A stretch of DNA of 64,000 nucleotides from Enterobacter asburiae (GTDB taxonomy: Bacteria; Pseudomonadota; Gammaproteobacteria; Enterobacterales; Enterobacteriaceae): NCBI RefSeq assembly GCF_024599655.1, contig NZ_CP102247.1, positions 62,001-126,000 on the forward strand, in the 5' to 3' direction. Made by a program: the position numbers and the translations under genes. This document shows, piece after piece, positions 59,676 to 64,000 of this stretch (position 1 is the stretch's first letter; every line of letters begins with the position of its first letter). Below the pieces are notes generated by a model. It was not told the origin of the DNA, ran no database searches, and was given only the letters and a program-made list of their open reading frames with translations.

Positions 59676-59784
59676 GTAGGGTACAGAGGTAAGATGTTCT
59701 ATCTTTCAGACCTTTTACTTCACGTAATCGGATTTGGCTGAATATTTTAGCCGCCCCAGTCAGTAATGACTGGGGCGTTTTTTA
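59676..59784 (+). ncRNA. spf: Spot 42 small RNA
   Basis: 109-base Hfq-binding sRNA that represses many secondary catabolic genes when glucose is present. It starts GTAGGGTACAGAGGTAAG, contains the unstructured pairing regions around TTTCAGACC and TTTACTTC, and ends in a terminator stem CCCCAGTCA / TGACTGGGG with six T residues. The sequence appears nearly identical to E. coli. Position after polA is conserved. Confidence 0.98.
59694..59741 (+). CDS. spfP: Spot 42 encoded small peptide
   Basis: Within spf, AGAGGT lies just before an ATG opening 15 codons, MFYLSDLLLHVIGFG, ending TGA at 59741. I recall that E. coli Spot 42 is reported to encode a 15-residue peptide acting on CRP; the frame here fits. 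Translation in this organism is not shown. Confidence 0.6.
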   Translation: MFYLSDLLLHVIGFG

Positions 59785-59838
59785 TTGCGGCAAAGAAAAA
59801 TTCAGGCAAAAAAAACGCGGCCATCGCCGCGCTCGGTA

Positions 59839-60468
59839 TTACTCTTCTTCCGCTTCCGTCGCGGGTTCCAGCTCGCTAAACCAGGTGTCGAGCTTCTGAC
59901 GCAGCTTGTCCACGCCCTGCTTTTTCAGGGAGGAGAACGGTTCAACCTGCACATCACCGTTGAACGCCAGCACCGCTTCGCGAACCATATTCACCTGCGC
60001 TTTGCGCGCGCCGCTTGCCAGCTTATCGGCTTTCGTCAGCAGCACCAGCACGGCGATGTCGCTTGCTACAGCCCAGTCGATCATCTGCTGATCCAGATCT
60101 TTCAGGGGATGGCGAATATCCATCAGCACCACCAGACCTTTCAGGCACAGGCGTTTTTCCAGGTATTCACCCAGCGCACGCTGCCACTTGATTTTCATCT
60201 CTTCCGGTACCTGCGCGTAACCGTAGCCCGGTAAGTCGACCAGGCGTTTGCCCTCAGCGACTTCAAACAGGTTGATCAGCTGGGTACGGCCAGGTGTTTT
60301 TGAGGTACGCGCCAGGCTCTTCTGATTGGTCAGCGTATTCAGGGCGCTGGATTTCCCCGCATTGGAGCGGCCAGCAAATGCCACTTCAATACCGGTATCA
60401 GAAGGAAGGTGGCGAATATCGGGCGCACTGGTGACAAAATGCGTCTGTTGGTAGTTCCAGGTAGTCAC
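59839..60468 (-). CDS. engB: Ribosome biogenesis GTPase EngB (YihA/YsxC)
   Basis: Essential GTPase for 50S assembly, 209 residues. G1 AGRSNAGKSSALNTL (about 30-44), G2 TPGRT, G3 DLPGYGYA and G4 TKADK are present. It is convergent with spf and divergent from csrC. A TATAAT -10 at about 60506-60501 on the minus strand may start it. Confidence 0.97.
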   Translation of the reverse strand: MTTWNYQQTHFVTSAPDIRHLPSDTGIEVAFAGRSNAGKSSALNTLTNQKSLARTSKTPGRTQLINLFEVAEGKRLVDLPGYGYAQVPEEMKIKWQRALGEYLEKRLCLKGLVVLMDIRHPLKDLDQQMIDWAVASDIAVLVLLTKADKLASGARKAQVNMVREAVLAFNGDVQVEPFSSLKKQGVDKLRQKLDTWFSELEPATEAEEE

Positions 60469-60733
60469 GTGGTCGTCTCCAAAATCGTAATCTGAAGGGG
60501 ATTATACCCGAATGCAGGCAAAAGGCTTTTCTGATTGCTATGACCTGTAGGCGAATGCCCCAACCGGTGTGAGAGATCGGCCTGTGATGCTATGGGAGAT
60601 TTCAGAGAATTCGCAGGCGTCAAAAAAGCCAAACTGTTTTAAATCATAAGCTTATTTCCGGGTAATTGTCTGAAAATCCCTTTTTGTACCGTTTCGTTGC
60701 TTGTTAGTTTAACGGAACAAGGTAAAGTGTGCG

Positions 60734-60977
60734 TCAGGGCGAGGAAGCCAACAGGATATCGACTTAAGGACAAGGGTCAGGAACGCCAGGAGGCGAAGAC
60801 GCAGGATTGTCAGGATGACCAGCGCCTGGAGGCGTTTTAACAGGAAACGGAACCGTATCACGGACGGTATTTGCCAAGGGATAAACAGGGTTTGTTGTTG
60901 GCAAACATGGATTGTCTGACCCGCTAAGGGTTGTGAGTCAGGAAAAAAGGCGACAGATTGCTCTGTCGCCTTTTTTC
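60734..60977 (+). ncRNA. csrC: CsrC regulatory RNA
   Basis: About 244-base RNA that sequesters the translation regulator CsrA. It has 14 GGA triplets, most in CAGGA contexts in hairpin loops, and ends with the terminator GGCGACAGA...TCTGTCGCC then six T residues (about 60948-60976). Its place between engB and yihI and its 5' part (AGGGCGAGGAAGCCAACAGGA-like) match E. coli CsrC. TTGTTA (60701) and TAAAGT (60723), 16 bases apart, fit a promoter. Transcript ends are estimates. Confidence 0.93.
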
Positions 60978-61045
60978 TTTGCTTGCTTTCTGCTAGATTT
61001 CGCCGCAATTCTATACTGAAGAAAACGACTTAAAGATAAAACATC

Positions 61046-61567
61046 ATGAAAAAACCAACCTCCGCTGCGGGCGCGAAACGCCCTGCAAAAGCACGCCGCA
61101 AAACGCGCGAAGAACTGAACCAGGAAGCGCGCGATCGTAAACGCGACAAAAAACATCGCGGTCATACTGCGGGTAGCCGTGCCAACGGTGGTGGTGCAGC
61201 GGGTGCTTCTGCAAAAGGCAAACAGCAGAAAGACCCTCGTATCGGCAGTAAAACTCCCATTCCACTGGGCGTGACAGACACCCCGGTCACTAAGCAGCAC
61301 AAACCAAAGAGCGAGAAACCTATGCTTTCACCGCAGGCTGAGCTGGATTTGCTGGAGAACGATGAGCGCCTGGACGCGCTGCTGGAACGTCTTGAAGAGG
61401 GTGAAACCCTGACCGCTGAAGAGCAGTCATGGGTGGATGCCAAGCTGGATCGTATCGATGAACTGATGCAGAAGCTGGGCCTGTCATACGACGATGACGA
61501 AGATGAAGAAGAAGAAGAAGACGAGAAGCAGGAAGATATGATGCGTCTTCTGAAGGGTGGAAACTAA
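61046..61567 (+). CDS. yihI: Der GTPase-activating protein YihI
   Basis: Modulator of ribosome assembly that stimulates GTP hydrolysis by Der. It is 173 residues with a highly basic, probably disordered N-terminal half (KRPAKARRKTREELNQEA), a central helical domain and a very acidic C-terminus (DDDEDEEEEEDEKQED, about 150-165). The acidic tail slightly exceeds E. coli's. The following small ORF begins 3 bases after its stop. Confidence 0.94.
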   Translation: MKKPTSAAGAKRPAKARRKTREELNQEARDRKRDKKHRGHTAGSRANGGGAAGASAKGKQQKDPRIGSKTPIPLGVTDTPVTKQHKPKSEKPMLSPQAELDLLENDERLDALLERLEEGETLTAEEQSWVDAKLDRIDELMQKLGLSYDDDEDEEEEEDEKQEDMMRLLKGGN

Positions 61568-61570
61568 CAT

Positions 61571-61753
61571 TTGCACCCGGCAGGCACGATAGTCCTGCTT
61601 ATAACCCTTCCGGTTATATGTTATCTGGTGTGGTTATTCGTTAAACTACGGCGGTTGTCGCGGCGAAAGAAGTGGCTGCGCACCCGAGTGATGGCCCGCA
61701 ACGGGGCCAGAACGGGCCGCCGTATACGAACGCGACACCAACGGAAGGAGTGA
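61571..61753 (+). CDS. Small basic membrane-type ORF between yihI and hemN
   Basis: A 60-residue frame opening at TTG 61571. It encodes one hydrophobic helix (about residues 6-24, TIVLLITLPVICYLVWLFV) followed by an Arg/Lys-rich tail (KLRRLSRRKKWLRTR). Its stop is 2 bases before hemN and its last codons contain the hemN ribosome site GGAAGGAG. I do not recognise it with certainty; it recalls the N-terminal part of DUF2489 proteins, which I believe can sit beside yihI and hemN in other gammaproteobacteria, and may be a remnant. It could also be non-coding. Confidence 0.45.
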   Translation: MHPAGTIVLLITLPVICYLVWLFVKLRRLSRRKKWLRTRVMARNGARTGRRIRTRHQRKE

Positions 61754-61755
61754 GC

Positions 61756-63129
61756 ATGTCAGCACCAACTATCGACTGGGATTTGGCCCTAATCCAGAAA
61801 TATAACTATTCCGGGCCGCGTTATACGTCATACCCCACCGCGCTGGAGTTCTCCGATGCCTTCGGCGAGGGTGATTTCCAGCAGGCTGTCGCGCGCTATC
61901 CTGAGCGTCCGCTGTCGCTCTACGTCCATATTCCGTTCTGCCACAAGCTGTGTTACTTCTGCGGCTGCAATAAAATCGTTACCCGTCAGCAGCATAAAGC
62001 CGACCAGTATCTTGATGCGCTCGAACAAGAAATTGTGCATCGCGCACCGCTGTTTGCTGGCCGTCACGTCAGCCAGCTTCACTGGGGCGGCGGTACGCCA
62101 ACCTATCTGAATAAAGCGCAAATCAGCCGCCTGATGACCCTGCTGCGCGGCAATTTCAGTTTTAACGCCGACGCTGAAATCTCGATCGAAGTCGATCCGC
62201 GTGAAATTGAGCTGGATGTACTGGATCACTTACGCGCCGAAGGCTTCAATCGTCTGAGCATGGGCGTGCAGGATTTCAATAAAGAGGTTCAGCGTCTGGT
62301 GAACCGCGAGCAGGACGAAGAATTTATCTTCGCCTTACTCAACCACGCGCGTGAGATTGGTTTCACCTCGACCAATATCGACCTGATTTACGGCCTGCCA
62401 AAGCAGACGCCGGAGAGCTTCGCCTTCACCCTGAAGCGCGTGGCCGAACTCAACCCGGACCGCCTGAGCGTCTTTAACTATGCGCACCTGCCGACGCTCT
62501 TTGCCGCCCAGCGCAAAATCAAAGATGCCGATCTTCCTTCTGCCCAGCAGAAGCTGGATATTCTGCAGGAAACCATCACCTCGCTGACCGAAACCGGCTA
62601 TCAGTTTATCGGGATGGATCACTTCGCCCGTCCGGATGACGAGTTGGCGATTGCTCAGCGGGAAGGCGTTCTGCACCGCAACTTCCAGGGCTACACGACG
62701 CAGGGCGATACCGATTTGCTGGGGATGGGCGTCTCCGCCATCAGTATGATTGGCGACTGTTACGCGCAGAACCAGAAAGAGCTGAAGCGCTACTACCAGC
62801 AGGTTGATGAAACGGGCAACGCGCTGTGGCGCGGCATTGCGTTAACGCGCGACGACTGCATCCGTCGTGATGTCATTAAGGTGCTCATCTGCAACTTCCG
62901 TCTCGATTTCAGCGACGTTGAGTCGCAGTGGGATCTGCATTTTAGCGATTATTTTGCGGAAGACCTGAAGCTGATTGCACCGCTGGCGAAAGACGGGCTG
63001 GTGGATGTGTCAGAGAGCGCGATTGAGGTCACGCCGAAAGGGCGTCTGTTGATTCGTAATATCTGCATGTGCTTTGACGCCTATCTGCGTCAGAAAGCGC
63101 GCCTGCAGCAGTTCTCGCGGGTGATTTAA
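61756..63129 (+). CDS. hemN: Oxygen-independent coproporphyrinogen III dehydrogenase HemN
   Basis: Radical-SAM enzyme that decarboxylates coproporphyrinogen III in anaerobic heme synthesis. The ATG at 61756 with GGAAGGAG upstream gives 457 residues, the E. coli length. The Fe4S4 ligands are in HIPFCHKLCYFCGC (Cys62, 66, 69, with Cys71), SAM-binding GGGTPTYL follows, and the C-terminal HemN domain is intact. Confidence 0.98.
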   Translation: MSAPTIDWDLALIQKYNYSGPRYTSYPTALEFSDAFGEGDFQQAVARYPERPLSLYVHIPFCHKLCYFCGCNKIVTRQQHKADQYLDALEQEIVHRAPLFAGRHVSQLHWGGGTPTYLNKAQISRLMTLLRGNFSFNADAEISIEVDPREIELDVLDHLRAEGFNRLSMGVQDFNKEVQRLVNREQDEEFIFALLNHAREIGFTSTNIDLIYGLPKQTPESFAFTLKRVAELNPDRLSVFNYAHLPTLFAAQRKIKDADLPSAQQKLDILQETITSLTETGYQFIGMDHFARPDDELAIAQREGVLHRNFQGYTTQGDTDLLGMGVSAISMIGDCYAQNQKELKRYYQQVDETGNALWRGIALTRDDCIRRDVIKVLICNFRLDFSDVESQWDLHFSDYFAEDLKLIAPLAKDGLVDVSESAIEVTPKGRLLIRNICMCFDAYLRQKARLQQFSRVI

Positions 63130-63157
63130 GGCGCATTGCCAAAAGCACGAAACGTAG

Positions 63158-63185
63158 GCCGGGTAAGGCGAAGCCGCCACCCGGC
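63158..63185. repeat. REP-like palindrome after hemN
   Basis: GCCGGGTAAGGC...GCCACCCGGC followed by TTTT. A single REP-type hairpin between the convergent genes hemN and yshB; with its T tract it could also act as the hemN terminator. Confidence 0.7.
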
Positions 63186-63201
63186 TTTTACGTTCAACTC
63201 G

Positions 63202-63312
63202 CTAGCTAAACAGCCCAACCAGCGCCGCGCACAACATAGCCGCAACGGCTGTTTGTGGCGTGTGGCTTTCAGCGGCTCCGCTAGAGAGCATATTCACGAT
63301 TGTTTCCAGCAT
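63202..63312 (-). CDS. yshB: Small protein YshB
   Basis: 36-residue small protein, too short for ordinary gene calling. Sequence begins MLETIVNMLSSGAAESHTPQ and ends in a hydrophobic segment AAMLCAALVGLFS, nearly matching E. coli YshB, which occupies the same place between hemN and glnG. It looks membrane-associated; the Salmonella homologue has been linked to intracellular growth, which I mention only as background. Confidence 0.85.
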   Translation of the reverse strand: MLETIVNMLSSGAAESHTPQTAVAAMLCAALVGLFS

Positions 63313-63423
63313 GATGTTCACCCCCAATTTCCGGGCACGATCATACAAAACTCATCGGAACAGTAAAGCGCAAAATAACGGCAATTTGCGCTCAATTAAT
63401 AACCTTTACACAGCGGCGTACGA

Positions 63424-64000
63424 TCACTCCATTCCCAGCTCTTTAAGCTTGCGCGTCAGGGTATTACGTCCCCACCCCAACAGGCGAGCGGCTTCCTGCT
63501 TATGACCCTGCGTATGACGAAGCGCGGTGGTTAACAGCGTACGCTCCATCTCTGGCTGAGCTTCAGACAGCAGGTTTTGATGACCGGAACGCAGCGCGCG
63601 GTCGGCCCACTGTGCCAGCAGCGTCGCCCAGCTGTCCGGCAGCGCGTGCCCGGTACTGCTTTCAGGTGCGGTCGCTTCAAACAGCTCGGCCGGTAAATCC
63701 TGAATCAGCACTTCCTGCCCGGCGGCCATTACGGTTAACCAGCGGCAGGTATTTTCCAGCTGACGCACGTTGCCCGGCCACGCCAGACGCGTCAGAGCGG
63801 CATCGGTTTCCGGGTGAAGCTGCTTGGCTTCCACACCCAGCTCGCGGGCGGCCACCTGCAGGAAATGGCGTGCCAGGCGGGGAATATCTTCCCGACGCTC
63901 ACGCAGCGGCGGCAGATGAACGCGGATGACGTTCAGACGGTGGAATAAATCCTCGCGGAATTTTCCTTCCTGCACGCGTTGCTCCAGGTTCTGGTGGGTC
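63424..64000 (-). CDS. glnG: Nitrogen regulator NtrC, 3' part only
   Basis: C-terminal part of the sigma-54 activator NtrC (GlnG), cut by the window edge. Visible: the end of the AAA+ domain with GKFREDLFHRLNVIRVHLPP and WPGNVRQLENTCRWL, then a linker and the Fis-type helix-turn-helix HKQEAARLLGWGRNTLTRKL. About 190 of roughly 469 residues are present. It controls nitrogen-starvation genes. Confidence 0.97.
   Translation of the reverse strand, partial: THQNLEQRVQEGKFREDLFHRLNVIRVHLPPLRERREDIPRLARHFLQVAARELGVEAKQLHPETDAALTRLAWPGNVRQLENTCRWLTVMAAGQEVLIQDLPAELFEATAPESSTGHALPDSWATLLAQWADRALRSGHQNLLSEAQPEMERTLLTTALRHTQGHKQEAARLLGWGRNTLTRKLKELGME

Overview
The window is the chromosomal replication-origin region of a member of the Enterobacteriaceae, probably close to Enterobacter or Lelliottia. 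The evidence is near-identity of almost every protein to its E. coli K-12 counterpart as I remember it, an E. coli-type oriC between mnmG and mioC, an E. coli-type rrn operon, and the sRNAs Spot 42 and CsrC. The 16S variable loops look Enterobacter-like rather than E. coli-like, but genus assignment without a database search is only an inference. Genus-neutral REP palindromes lie in at least seven gaps.

Layout. 1-6310: dnaN (cut by the window edge) and dnaA on the minus strand, divergent from rpmH-rnpA-yidD-yidC-mnmE (ribosome protein, RNase P protein, membrane insertion, tRNA modification). 6422-12268: mdtL, yidZ, yieE, yieF, adeP, yieH, an accessory-flavoured stretch with the E. coli tna operon missing. 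12359-16950: phoU-pstBACS, the phosphate uptake and sensing operon, read leftward from a four-repeat Pho box. 17272-20697: glmS and glmU, hexosamine synthesis. 20836-27719: the complete ATP synthase operon atpIBEFHAGDC, read leftward from a promoter near 27838. 28336-33473: rsmG, mnmG, oriC, mioC, asnC, asnA. 33474-38506: viaA, ravA, kup. 38733-44585: the ribose operon rbsDACBK-rbsR with two copies of a palindromic operator upstream, followed by convergent hsrA and yieP. 46838-52170: one rRNA operon (16S, tRNA-Glu, 23S, 5S). 52227-64000: mobB, mobA, yihD, srkA, dsbA, yihG, polA, spf, engB, csrC, yihI, a small unnamed ORF, hemN, yshB and the 3' end of glnG.

How it fits together. Most of the window is conserved housekeeping: replication start (dnaA, dnaN, oriC, mioC, polA, with DnaA boxes at several of these), translation and tRNA modification, energy (ATP synthase), phosphate and ribose uptake, and envelope redox folding (dsbA). 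The largest structural anomaly is the rRNA operon junction: the left side (yieP, tRNA-Glu spacer) is what flanks E. coli rrnC, while the right side (mobB) is what flanks E. coli rrnA, so about 90 kb that separates them in E. coli is not here. I saw no prophage, CRISPR array, insertion sequence, toxin-antitoxin pair or defence island, and I found no convincing undescribed multi-gene system. The more interesting leads are small: a 60-residue membrane-type ORF coupled to hemN, a candidate leader ORF before kup, paired ribose operators, unexplained hairpins after mnmE and rsmG, and a PPTase-like protein (YieE) lacking a usual active-site motif.
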